The position numbers and the translations under genes were made by a program. From JAZFSZ01 sp036446455 (GTDB taxonomy: Bacteria > Pseudomonadota > Gammaproteobacteria > Acidiferrobacterales > JAJDNE01), in contig JAZFSZ010000064.1 of assembly GCA_036446455.1 (NCBI GenBank), forward strand, positions 1 through 15,023: a stretch of DNA of 15,023 nt, given 5' to 3'. This document shows, piece after piece, positions 7,036 to 14,062 of the stretch (positions are counted from its first letter, which is position 1; every line of letters begins with the position of its first letter). The notes below the pieces were generated by a model, which worked only from the letters and a program-made list of their open reading frames with translations, ran no database searches and was not told the origin of the DNA.

Positions 7036-8063
7036 AAACCTGCCCTTTTGCGAGAGACTTTCCGTAATTCTTTTAATGAGGCGCTGATATTTGGCTGCGC
7101 GGTAGCAAGCCTGGCCTTGCCCAGCGCATCCATTTCCTTGATCAAGTGTGAAAGTGATTGTGAGCGGGTATCGAAGTATTCCTGTGCCCAGTGTCTGGCG
7201 GACTTCAGGTTGTTGCGATAGGTGTTGTGGTCAGCACGCAATGCTGCTTGTTGTGCCCCGAGAATCAGCAACCGCAGATTTTCACGCAGGAAGTATTGTT
7301 GCTCCGGTGGCAACAGGGGTTTGTAGGACTCTACATTGGTGCGAATGGAAATCACACTCATGATGTCGCCCCACAATTCGTGAAAGAAGCCTTTCGGTTT
7401 ATTGGGTATCGTGTCTCGCGTTTTTTCCTGATTTGATTTTTTTGCTGACTGCTTTAGTTTTTGCTGTTTGGCCAGTTGTTGAAATTCTAGCGATAAGGGC
7501 AGCGACCCAATTGCATCGGCAAGTGCCGACAGTCGCAGGGCGATGCCGGCAATATCGACGCGTTCCGTGGATTTCAGTGTCTGGATTTCTTTTGCCAGAA
7601 TTTTGCGCACCGGTATCAGGTCCGGGTCGGCAAGATCGCGCAGCCGCTGGTCGGCGATTTCCAGCGCTGTTGTTGCGGTATCGATATCGTTCGCCAATTG
7701 CAGGCGCTGGTTGGCAATGATCATCAATTGTTCCGATTCCGCCATGACCCAGTCCACTCGACTTTGACTCAAGTGCTGAGAGGATTTGCGTATGACCTCG
7801 GTCAGTATCTTCTGCTTTTCTTTCAGCTGATCAATTTTGTTGCGATTGCTGGTCTCACGTTGCTTGAGCCTGTCTACGGTCGCGGTCAGCTGACGGGCCG
7901 ATTGCGGTAAGTCACTGGTGAACAGGTCGTAACCGATATAGGCGCTGATCGACAGTGCGGCCAGGGACATTAAAAAGCTGAGTGTGCCGCCAAAGCTACG
8001 AGTCTGGCGTTTTGGCTTGTCTTCCTTTTTTGACTCGATGGATTTTTTTTCGTTTTCGCTCAT
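7032..8063 (-). CDS. hemX: HemX, membrane-anchored coiled-coil protein
   Basis: The product is about 343 residues. A highly charged cytoplasmic N-terminus (MSENEKKS, rich in Lys and Glu) precedes one transmembrane helix at about 26-46, then a coiled-coil stretch at about 53-100, and the family core VMAESEQLMIIANQRLQLAND. Homologues are often labelled uroporphyrin-III C-methyltransferase, but no methyltransferase motif is visible, so that label is probably wrong here. ATG at 8063 is chosen, 31 bp after the hemD stop. A longer form would need a TTG at 8138 inside hemD. No good Shine-Dalgarno is seen. A TATAAT on the minus strand at 8094-8099 could be an internal -10, but it lacks a convincing -35. 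Confidence 0.9.
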   Translation of the reverse strand: MSENEKKSIESKKEDKPKRQTRSFGGTLSFLMSLAALSISAYIGYDLFTSDLPQSARQLTATVDRLKQRETSNRNKIDQLKEKQKILTEVIRKSSQHLSQSRVDWVMAESEQLMIIANQRLQLANDIDTATTALEIADQRLRDLADPDLIPVRKILAKEIQTLKSTERVDIAGIALRLSALADAIGSLPLSLEFQQLAKQQKLKQSAKKSNQEKTRDTIPNKPKGFFHELWGDIMSVISIRTNVESYKPLLPPEQQYFLRENLRLLILGAQQAALRADHNTYRNNLKSARHWAQEYFDTRSQSLSHLIKEMDALGKARLATAQPNISASLKELRKVSRKRAGL

Positions 8064-8094
8064 AATCGGCTGGTTGTGGTGAGTAACAAATCGA

Positions 8095-8895
8095 TTATAG
8101 GGCTTTTTGCTTTCGGCGCCACGCCTTGAGTTTTTCAATTATTGCCTCATCACTCGCGTCCATCGTTACCATGACATCCTTTAGCCCCAGTGTTTGTGCG
8201 GCCAGCAGGGTGCGTTCGCTGACCGTAATGATGGGTGTTTTAGCGAGCAACTGTTTACCCTCGTTGCTCAGCATATTGAAAAGGTTTTGTAGTCCTTCGC
8301 CGCTGGTAACCACAACAAGATCAACTTTGCCATTTGACCAGTCTTGTTCCACTGCGAGTGTGTTTGTCTGTGGTTGCACACGGCGGTAGCATTCGGCGTA
8401 GTCCACTACCGCACCACGTTTGCGCAGGGTGGCCGCGAGCAGTTCGCGGCCACCTTCACCGCGAAAAATAACAATGTGTTTGCCGGCCACCATTTGCAGC
8501 GCGTCATGCGACAGCAATGATTCGCTATTGAAGTTTTCTGTTGGCACGATATCGACATCATATCCGGCTTTTTGCAGTGCTCTTGCGCTGGCCGGCCCAA
8601 CACAGGCGAGGGCGAGATGTCGCGGTAATGTTTGTTGCCGGGCGTCGAGCCGGGCGAGCCCCTGTTCCACTGCATTAACGCTGATAAAAATGGCGATATT
8701 AAATTCGGATAGATGGCTGATTGCAGCCTGCAACGCTTCGCCGTTGGTCGCCTCAATTTCAATGGTAGGTAATAAAACAACATGGCCGCCGCGCATTTCG
8801 ATTTGTGCGGTCAGGGAGTGGGCCTGATGGGCCGGTCGGGTCACCAGTACGCCGATGTCGCTGAGATCGTCTCCGCCGGGTTCAGCCACGCCCAT
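8095..8895 (-). CDS. hemD: uroporphyrinogen-III synthase
   Basis: HemD cyclises hydroxymethylbilane to uroporphyrinogen III with inversion of ring D, the cytoplasmic step right after HemC. The 266-residue protein shows the two-lobe pattern of this divergent family: VLVTRPAHQA near the start, VVDYAECYRRVQP at about 155-170, and VVVTSGEGLQNLFNML near the C-terminal lobe. The ATG at 8895 lies inside the end of hemC (14-bp overlap), which suggests translational coupling. The first dozen residues (MGVAEPGGDDLS) precede the conserved strand and are slightly longer than usual, so a start closer to the conserved strand is possible. The order hemC-hemD-hemX-hemY strengthens the call. Confidence 0.93.
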   Translation of the reverse strand: MGVAEPGGDDLSDIGVLVTRPAHQAHSLTAQIEMRGGHVVLLPTIEIEATNGEALQAAISHLSEFNIAIFISVNAVEQGLARLDARQQTLPRHLALACVGPASARALQKAGYDVDIVPTENFNSESLLSHDALQMVAGKHIVIFRGEGGRELLAATLRKRGAVVDYAECYRRVQPQTNTLAVEQDWSNGKVDLVVVTSGEGLQNLFNMLSNEGKQLLAKTPIITVSERTLLAAQTLGLKDVMVTMDASDEAIIEKLKAWRRKQKAL

Positions 8896-9808
8896 ACACC
8901 CGGTTTAGTATGATGTCGGCTCCCTGGGACAGTAAGTCTTCCGCCAATCTTTTGCCCAGTGCCTCGGCATCGGCACGTGGTGCCCGGGCCTCGGTGCGCA
9001 ATACATCGCCGCCTTCGGGATCACCCACCAGGCCGCGCATATAGAGTTCATCGCCTTCGAGCACGGCATAACCGGCAATGGGTACCTGACAGCCGCCTTC
9101 CAGCGCTGCATTCATTGCCCGCTCGGCGGTGACACAGCTGGCCGTATCGGCATCATTCAGCGATGCCAGCAATTTGTTGAGTTCGTCATTGTCGCTACGA
9201 CACTCAATGCACACCGCGCCCTGACCCACGGCCGGCAGACTGTGTTCCGGTGCCAGCGCACAGGTAATGCGATCATGCAATCCCAGTCGCTTGAGGCCGG
9301 CGGCGGCCAGAATGATGGCGTCATATTCACCGGCATCGAGCTTGGCCAGGCGGGTATTTACGTTGCCGCGCAAATCGATGAGTTCGAGCGCCGGGTAGGC
9401 GGCACGCAGCTGCACCTGGCGTCGCAGACTCGATGTGCCGACGCGGCTACCAGCGGGTAGCGCTTCGAGTGTTTTGTAGTGATTGCTGACAAAGGCATCG
9501 CGCGGATCTTCGCGTACACAAATGACCGACAGGTGCAGGCCGTCTGGCAGGTCAACGGTCATATCCTTGAGCGAGTGCACAGCGATATCAATGCTGCCGT
9601 CTTGCAACCGTTGTTCCAGTTCCTTGATGAACAGACCCTTGCCGCCGACTTTGGCGAGGCTGGTGTCGAGGATTTTGTCGCCCTGGGTGGACATCTTGAC
9701 CAGCTCTACCGCCAGACCGGGGTGATCTGTTAGCAAGCGCTCACTTACGTAATTAGCCTGCCACAGGGCTAACGGGCTCTTACGGGTACCGATTTTTATT
9801 GTTTTCAA
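8882..9808 (-). CDS. hemC: porphobilinogen deaminase (hydroxymethylbilane synthase)
   Basis: HemC joins four porphobilinogens into hydroxymethylbilane in the cytoplasm, using a covalent dipyrromethane cofactor. The 308 residues match the usual length. Landmarks are IGTRKSPLALWQA at the start, the catalytic aspartate D82 in HSLKDM, the arginine-rich VGTSSLRRQVQL (123-134), and cofactor cysteine C240 in EGGCQVPIAGY. The start codon appears to be TTG at 9808. An in-frame TAA lies only 15 bases upstream and no ATG or GTG fits before the conserved first strand, so a rare start is forced. The Shine-Dalgarno is weak (AGG about ten bases upstream). It heads the hem operon. Confidence 0.96.
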   Translation of the reverse strand: MKTIKIGTRKSPLALWQANYVSERLLTDHPGLAVELVKMSTQGDKILDTSLAKVGGKGLFIKELEQRLQDGSIDIAVHSLKDMTVDLPDGLHLSVICVREDPRDAFVSNHYKTLEALPAGSRVGTSSLRRQVQLRAAYPALELIDLRGNVNTRLAKLDAGEYDAIILAAAGLKRLGLHDRITCALAPEHSLPAVGQGAVCIECRSDNDELNKLLASLNDADTASCVTAERAMNAALEGGCQVPIAGYAVLEGDELYMRGLVGDPEGGDVLRTEARAPRADAEALGKRLAEDLLSQGADIILNRVYGRG

Positions 9809-9866
9809 CGCTGAAACCTGAAATTAAAAACCTGTTCGTGTCCTAACTAACGCCGACAATTTTGCT

Positions 9867-9872
9867 ATTATA
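9867..9872 (-). promoter_or_regulatory. possible -10 element of the hem operon
   Basis: The minus strand reads TATAAT here, 58-63 bases ahead of the hemC start, inside the 71-bp gap between hemC and the diverging thioredoxin-like gene. No good -35 is found at 16-18 bases, so activator help or a false match is possible. The overlapping plus-strand TATTAT (9866-9871) could serve the other gene. Confidence 0.35.
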
Positions 9873-9879
9873 TCGGTAA

Positions 9880-10437
9880 ATGCCGGAGTCGGTAGCGCGG
9901 TTCCGGCAGTATTTTGGTAAAAATTTCTTGAAACGATTACATCAAATAGTACTGGGTTTGTTTATTCTGGTGATGGCGCTACCCGTCTGGGCCGAAACCC
10001 TGCCGCTGGCATCCGACCTGCAACAGGACGGGGTTGCCTCAAAGCGCGATGGCACGCCGATCATGGTGTTCTATATGTCTGAAGATTGTCCCTATTGCGA
10101 GGAAGTGAAAGGTCTCTACCTCGAACCCATGGTGCGTAGCGGTCAGTACCACGGGCGTCTGATTATTCGAATGGTGGATACCGAAGGGGCCGAATATCTG
10201 CGTGATTTCCATGGTAAGCGCATGAACCACGAAGAATTTGCCGACGATCAGGGCGCCAGTTTCACCCCGGTGCTGAAATTCTACGACTATCAGGGCAATG
10301 AATTGGTGCCCGAGTTGTTGGGTTACACCTCACCCGATTTCTATCTTGCCTATCTTGAGAATGCGATCGAGACATCGATCAATAAGCTTTGCCCTCGCAC
10401 CAAGACCGCGCAAGTGAAAATCAAACCCGTTTTTTAA
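9880..10437 (+). CDS. exported thioredoxin-fold protein, CPYC active site
   Basis: The 185-residue product has a basic N-terminus, a hydrophobic segment at about 22-36 and a likely signal-peptidase site after LPVWA (residue 38). It should act in the periplasm. The redox motif is C70-P-Y-C73 in MSEDCPYCEEVK, and the cis-proline is T129-P130 in ASFTPVLKFYD. This resembles SoxW-like or small thioredoxin-like proteins; it could reduce or isomerise disulfides, or support heme or cytochrome maturation, but no substrate is indicated. It is the only plus-strand gene between the hem operon and the regulator operon. No Shine-Dalgarno precedes ATG 9880. If the plus-strand TATTAT at 9866-9871 is its -10, the transcript would be nearly leaderless. 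A TTG at 9928 would keep a shorter signal peptide. Confidence 0.82.
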   Translation: MPESVARFRQYFGKNFLKRLHQIVLGLFILVMALPVWAETLPLASDLQQDGVASKRDGTPIMVFYMSEDCPYCEEVKGLYLEPMVRSGQYHGRLIIRMVDTEGAEYLRDFHGKRMNHEEFADDQGASFTPVLKFYDYQGNELVPELLGYTSPDFYLAYLENAIETSINKLCPRTKTAQVKIKPVF

Positions 10438-10677
10438 ACCCGCCTCAAAATCGATTTTATCTGGCCCGGTCTGCACGCCGTGGAATCGACGCCACGAATG
10501 CTGAGAATAATTAGCGGTTAAAGATTTTTTTACTTTCTCCGGATTCTGTGCGCCTTTGCGAGCTCTGCGTTTGTTCCAGAACGCCAGGGTTCCGAGGGAA
10601 TTTTCAGGCAGGTTCTGGGGAAATCCTTGTTGACTGCCTACTGCACGTATCGTGCCAGCAGAGGCTTTTCAGGCAGT
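10438..10677. repeat. convergent intergenic region with repeats and a stem-loop
   Basis: No gene is seen in the 231 bases between the converging thioredoxin-like and regulator genes. The word TTTTCAGGCAG occurs twice, at 10601-10611 and 10666-10676. ACTGCCT (10633-10639) pairs with AGGCAGT (10671-10677), enclosing a smaller GCACG-TAT-CGTGC stem. The larger stem reaches into the last codons of the regulator gene. It lacks a T-tract, so it is not a classic terminator. The stretch near 10535-10572 resembles a dispersed intergenic repeat, from memory. Confidence 0.5.
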
Positions 10678-11421
10678 TGTCGCGGGTCGGCGATTCCTGA
10701 CCCAGCGACGTACCGCTGCCGTATGTCGACGGCTGACGTCGAGTTTATTCTCCGTCCCCTCCAGATTGACCTGCCACGAACCGGAAGAACTCTTTTCGAC
10801 ACCGGTTATAGAGGGTGTGGCTACCAGCGCATTGCGATGTACACGAAGGAAGTAATCACCAAATTCCTTTTCCAGATTGACCAGCGAATCTTCGATAAGA
10901 AATTCCTCTTCCGCGGTTTTGATGACGACATATTTGCTGTCCGCCAGGAAGTAAATTATGTTGGGTACGGGCACAAGACGAATGTTTCCGCGCATGTGCA
11001 CACTGATGTGAGTTCGTGCTGCCGGTTCGTCGCGCGATTGGTTAACTTCGTGCAACTGTTTTGCTGTCAGCTTCCTGGCCTTGACCAGCGCATTGGACAA
11101 CCGGTCTTTGCGAATGGGTTTTAGCAGGTAATCAACCGCATTGACTTCAAAGGCATCAAGGGCGTGTTGATCGTAAGCGGTGGTAAAGATGACGCTAGGC
11201 GGATTTTCCATCCCCATCAGGTGCATTGCGGCTTCGAGTCCATCCATACCTGGCATACGAATATCCATCAATAAAAGATCCGGATTGAGCTCACCGGTTT
11301 TTTCAATGGCTTCGTTACCGTTCATGGCCTCACCGACGACATTGTAGCCGCCAATGTCACCGAGCAATTCGCGCAAACGTTCGCGCGCCAGCTTTTCATC
11401 ATCAACAATCAACACCCTCAT
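10669..11421 (-). CDS. algR: AlgR-type LytTR response regulator
   Basis: The 250-residue protein is a DNA-binding response regulator. The receiver domain (1-120) has the acidic pair D7-D8, phospho-acceptor D53 in LLLMDIRMPGMDG, T80/T81 in VIFTTAYD, and K101 in DYLLKPI. A LytTR DNA-binding domain follows at about 140-243 (HMRGNIRLVPVPNIIYF ... YFLRVHRNALV). In P. aeruginosa AlgR controls alginate, twitching and virulence genes; the regulon here cannot be deduced. The ATG overlaps the upstream kinase stop by 4 bp and has a strong GGAGGG, so it should be well translated and coupled to its kinase. The family and gene neighbourhood agree; the symbol is by homology and synteny. Confidence 0.93.
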   Translation of the reverse strand: MRVLIVDDEKLARERLRELLGDIGGYNVVGEAMNGNEAIEKTGELNPDLLLMDIRMPGMDGLEAAMHLMGMENPPSVIFTTAYDQHALDAFEVNAVDYLLKPIRKDRLSNALVKARKLTAKQLHEVNQSRDEPAARTHISVHMRGNIRLVPVPNIIYFLADSKYVVIKTAEEEFLIEDSLVNLEKEFGDYFLRVHRNALVATPSITGVEKSSSGSWQVNLEGTENKLDVSRRHTAAVRRWVRNRRPATTA

Positions 11422-12551
11422 GGTGTCCCTCCGCGAATAGGTAATATGACCGAGACGACAAATTTTTCGTTGTCGCCCTGCCTGGTTAAACTAGCGCTGT
11501 CCCCGTAATGAGTCTCCAGTCGCTGCTGAATATCGTTCAATGCCTGTCCTGCCAGTTCTTTGTCCTGCTGTGATTTGCGTTTTTTGTGCAGGGGATTTGA
11601 AACGGTGATATGAATTTTCTCATCTTGCTCCCAAAGACGCACGTCGATGACACCACCCTCCGGAGTCGGTTCAATACCAAATCGAATCGCATTCTCCAGC
11701 AACGGTTGCAGTGTCAGTACCGGAATATTGGCCCTGCGCGGAAATTTTCCGCTGTCCCAGTTAACCGTAAGACGGTTATCCAGCCGTAATTGTTCCAGGG
11801 CGATATATTTTTGCGCAATTTCAACTTCTTTATATACCGGCACGAGGTTTTCACTTTCACTCAACATTATGCGAAACAGGTCTGCCATGTCCTCAATTGC
11901 ATGCTCGGCCTTGGATGGCGAGTTACGTGTAAGGCTGGCAATAATGTTGAGGCTGTTAAATACAAAGTGAGGGCGAATGCGCGATTTCAATGCCTGCATG
12001 CGCGCACGTTCCTCCGATATTGTGCGTTGCTGCAACTCATGAATGCCAAGTAGATAGTGTAACGCCAGCGCATTAACCACCAGACTAACTGACAAATTCT
12101 GCACATGGAAATAGCCATACCACTCCGGTCGTGGCGATGGCAGTTGGTCGACGGCAAATAATAACCATACCGATGCCTCGGAAACGACAAAGGTGATTGT
12201 CAGCAGCATCAGGTAGGCCACGCCCAGGGCGCGGTGCTTGGGTATCTGATTGAGACGATTGCGTGCTGCACACAAGATAACGGCACTGGAGAGGGCGATC
12301 CATTGAATAAAAATGGATATCAGCAACAAATCCCAGAAGATATTGAGTGTAAATCGACGGGTCACCAGGGTAACGACCAGTGCCAGTAGCTCGGCAATAA
12401 TGACGATGCTGATGAGCATGTCACCCTTACAGAAATTGGGCAGAAACCCCGCCATTTCTTCAGGCGTCTTTTCCTTTGACCACTCGGTGCTTTTCATGCT
12501 GGCGGTAACGCGTGCCCAGATCAGGCCGGCTTTTTCAACAATGGCAGACAT
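11418..12551 (-). CDS. algZ: AlgZ/LytS-type sensor histidine kinase (proximal copy)
   Basis: The 377-residue protein has an N-terminal cytoplasmic stretch with FLPNFCKGDM (36-45), about four transmembrane segments between 45 and 170, and then the His_kinase (PF06580-type) dimerisation and catalytic region. The phosphorylated histidine is H195 in RIRPHFVFNSLN. The N-box is LLENAIRFGIEP (N287). The G-box is poor: KELAGQALNDIQQRL replaces the usual GxGxGL. AlgZ/FimS kinases are known for atypical ATP-binding motifs, so activity cannot be excluded. It lies between a paralogous kinase and the regulator; its start overlaps the stop of the former by one base (TAATG). Retention of the FLPxFC motif makes this the better candidate for the ancestral AlgZ. 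Confidence 0.9.
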   Translation of the reverse strand: MSAIVEKAGLIWARVTASMKSTEWSKEKTPEEMAGFLPNFCKGDMLISIVIIAELLALVVTLVTRRFTLNIFWDLLLISIFIQWIALSSAVILCAARNRLNQIPKHRALGVAYLMLLTITFVVSEASVWLLFAVDQLPSPRPEWYGYFHVQNLSVSLVVNALALHYLLGIHELQQRTISEERARMQALKSRIRPHFVFNSLNIIASLTRNSPSKAEHAIEDMADLFRIMLSESENLVPVYKEVEIAQKYIALEQLRLDNRLTVNWDSGKFPRRANIPVLTLQPLLENAIRFGIEPTPEGGVIDVRLWEQDEKIHITVSNPLHKKRKSQQDKELAGQALNDIQQRLETHYGDSASLTRQGDNEKFVVSVILPIRGGTP

Positions 12552-13606
12552 TACTGACGCTCGACGATAGGCATTTTCAGTTTCACGTGATAATTGTTGC
12601 CTTCCTGAAATGATTGCAGACTGGCAATATTTCCGAACTGGGTATCAAGTCGCTCTCTGATATTGTCCAGTGCAATCTTGTTGCCCTTACTGTGAGATTT
12701 GCCCGGGTTCTCTGGCAGCGGATTGCTGATCAAGACATTGAGGATTTTGCCTTCGGTCCACATATCAATCGTTATCTTGCCGCCGGCAAAACGCGGTTCA
12801 ATGCCGTGGTAAATGGCATTCTCCAGCAGGGGTTGCAGAATCAGCGCCGGGATGAGTGCTGATCGCGGTACATTGTTTACGTTCCATTTGACTTTCAGAC
12901 GATCACCAAGACGAATCTTCTCTACTTCCAGATACTGACGCGAAATTTCACGCTCCGCCGAAATAGGCACCAGCTTGCGCGCGTCGGCCAGCAGCACGCG
13001 GAACAGATCCGCAATATCGTGCAATACCGCTTCTGCTTTTTCAGGATCACGTCGAGTGAGGCTGGCAACACTATTGAGACTGTTAAACAGAAAGTGCGGA
13101 CGTATTCGCGACTGCAACGCCTGCATCTTGGCATCCTGTTTGATTTTTTGATCTGCCTGGATGCGATAAGCAAGGAACATATATCGCAGCGCCGGGATGC
13201 TGATCAGGCCAACAATAATCACGCTACGTATCACCAGGGAGTTACGCCACTCCGGCCAGCGTTGATCAATGAGACCAATATCGTAGAGTGCAAAAATAAT
13301 AAATTCTGTGCCAACCATGGCCACCGCCAGTAACAACAAAAATACGGCCAGCGAACCCCCGACCACGGACATACGACGCAGAAATGGCGATGCCAGTTTA
13401 AGCACCACAATGCTGCAAAAAGAAATTGTCAGGGCGAAGGCAGATAGTAAATTGAAGTCAGCCCAGGCTTGCTCGTTGAAAACCGAGTTACGGCTGACAG
13501 TGATAATGATGGCCATCAATTCCGCCAGAAAGATGATGCGAATGGCGACGCCGAGCGAACCGAAGTCGGGTAAAAAAGGTTGGTCTTTGATTGTCGAATT
13601 TGACAT
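12551..13606 (-). CDS. second AlgZ-like sensor histidine kinase (distal copy)
   Basis: This 351-residue protein is a paralogue of the kinase downstream. FLPDFGSLG (11-19) corresponds to the FLPNFC region but lacks its cysteine. About four hydrophobic segments follow (20-145), then the linker MQALQSRIRPHFLFNSLN with H171, the N-box LLENAIYHGIEP (N263), and a degenerate G-box KGNKIALDNIRERL. Domain order and spacing track its partner closely across the whole length, which points to tandem duplication and divergence. It is the first gene of the kinase-kinase-regulator operon. ATG at 13606 is preferred; a GTG at 13615 would add three residues, and neither has a clear Shine-Dalgarno. It may sense a different signal or form a heterodimer with the other kinase. 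Confidence 0.88.
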   Translation of the reverse strand: MSNSTIKDQPFLPDFGSLGVAIRIIFLAELMAIIITVSRNSVFNEQAWADFNLLSAFALTISFCSIVVLKLASPFLRRMSVVGGSLAVFLLLLAVAMVGTEFIIFALYDIGLIDQRWPEWRNSLVIRSVIIVGLISIPALRYMFLAYRIQADQKIKQDAKMQALQSRIRPHFLFNSLNSVASLTRRDPEKAEAVLHDIADLFRVLLADARKLVPISAEREISRQYLEVEKIRLGDRLKVKWNVNNVPRSALIPALILQPLLENAIYHGIEPRFAGGKITIDMWTEGKILNVLISNPLPENPGKSHSKGNKIALDNIRERLDTQFGNIASLQSFQEGNNYHVKLKMPIVERQ

Positions 13607-13664
13607 GGCCGACACGGTTCATGTGCGAGTTGCTTCAAGCAAGAATAAAAACCTGCGAAACGCC

Positions 13665-13690
13665 CGGCGGGTCTGGTTTTCTCCCCGCCG
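13665..13690 (-). promoter_or_regulatory. GC-rich hairpin in the kinase-operon leader
   Basis: CGGCGGG (13665-13671) pairs with CCCGCCG (13684-13690) around a 12-base loop, giving a perfect 7-bp GC stem about 60 bases upstream of the first kinase start. It would be in the 5' leader if transcription starts just upstream. It matches no riboswitch I can recognise. Confidence 0.45.
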
Positions 13691-13700
13691 CAAGAATGGA

Positions 13701-13730
13701 ATTAAACCGTAAACCGGACGGTGAAGGCAA
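13701..13730 (-). promoter_or_regulatory. candidate promoter of the kinase-regulator operon
   Basis: On the minus strand TTGCCT (13725-13730) lies 18 bases before TTTAAT (13701-13706). A start near 13693 would give a leader of roughly 87 bases. The -35 is only partly consensus. A dyad, GGTGAA (13720-13725) with TTCACC near 13742-13747, overlaps the -35 and could bind a regulator. Confidence 0.35.
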
Positions 13731-13792
13731 GACGACCTGGTTTCACCCTCTTGATTATTGTCTTGCAGCCTACACCATCTGTGCGAATACTA

Positions 13793-13818
13793 AAAAAAAC
13801 CCCCCGCAAGCGGGGGGT
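13793..13818 (-). terminator. strong intrinsic terminator, minus strand
   Basis: CCCCCC-GCAAGC-GGGGGG (13800-13817) has a run of A on its left side (13793-13799). On the minus strand this reads as a GC-rich stem followed by seven or eight T, a textbook Rho-independent terminator. On the plus strand no T-tract follows, so it does not work in the argH direction. No gene on the minus strand ends here; from 13818 up to argH the minus strand has no ATG at all. Confidence 0.8.
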
Positions 13819-13883
13819 CGTAATATCCGATTCGGTATTCGGGGTGGGGGTGCACTCAAAAGGAGAGTCCGAACCGGATAATC

Positions 13884-13900
13884 CAGTTAATAAATAACTG
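13884..13900. promoter_or_regulatory. operator-like dyad upstream of argH
   Basis: CAGTTA and TAACTG form a perfect 6-bp dyad with a five-base AT spacer, in an AT-rich patch about 165 bases before argH. A plus-strand TATAAC follows at once. It could be a protein-binding site, but no known consensus is matched. Another short hairpin (GCCCT-GAATAT-AGGGC, 14011-14026) lies closer to argH. Confidence 0.3.
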
Positions 13901-14062
13901 TATAACCAACAATAGCCTGCAACGCCCACTTATACAACGGATGGCCGATAATCGAGCCCGGCACACGGACAGGCGGAGAAAAGTGCCGTAAACTCCGATC
14001 TGGTGGAAAAGCCCTGAATATAGGGCGGTTTCGGAATCAATAAACTAGCACCAGAAATAATA

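Noticed and set aside
7032..8063. Uroporphyrinogen-III methyltransferase activity for HemX
   Set aside because: No SAM-binding methyltransferase motif is visible; the protein is a membrane-anchored coiled-coil type.
8064..8138. TTG-started longer HemX
   Set aside because: It needs a rare start within hemD and adds residues not expected of the family; the ATG at 8063 begins the charged N-terminus normally seen.
13616..13792. Riboswitch or known structured RNA in the kinase-operon leader
   Set aside because: Several hairpins are present but I could match none to the conserved core of a known riboswitch, 6S RNA, SRP RNA or RNase P RNA.
13591..13881. 96-residue plus-strand reading frame between the kinase operon and argH
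   Set aside because: It runs through the kinase start, hairpins and the terminator, with no ribosome binding site or recognisable domain.
13702..13929. 75-residue minus-strand frame upstream of the kinases, considered as a small lipoprotein
   Set aside because: It starts with GTG, has no lipobox, and reads straight through the terminator stem.
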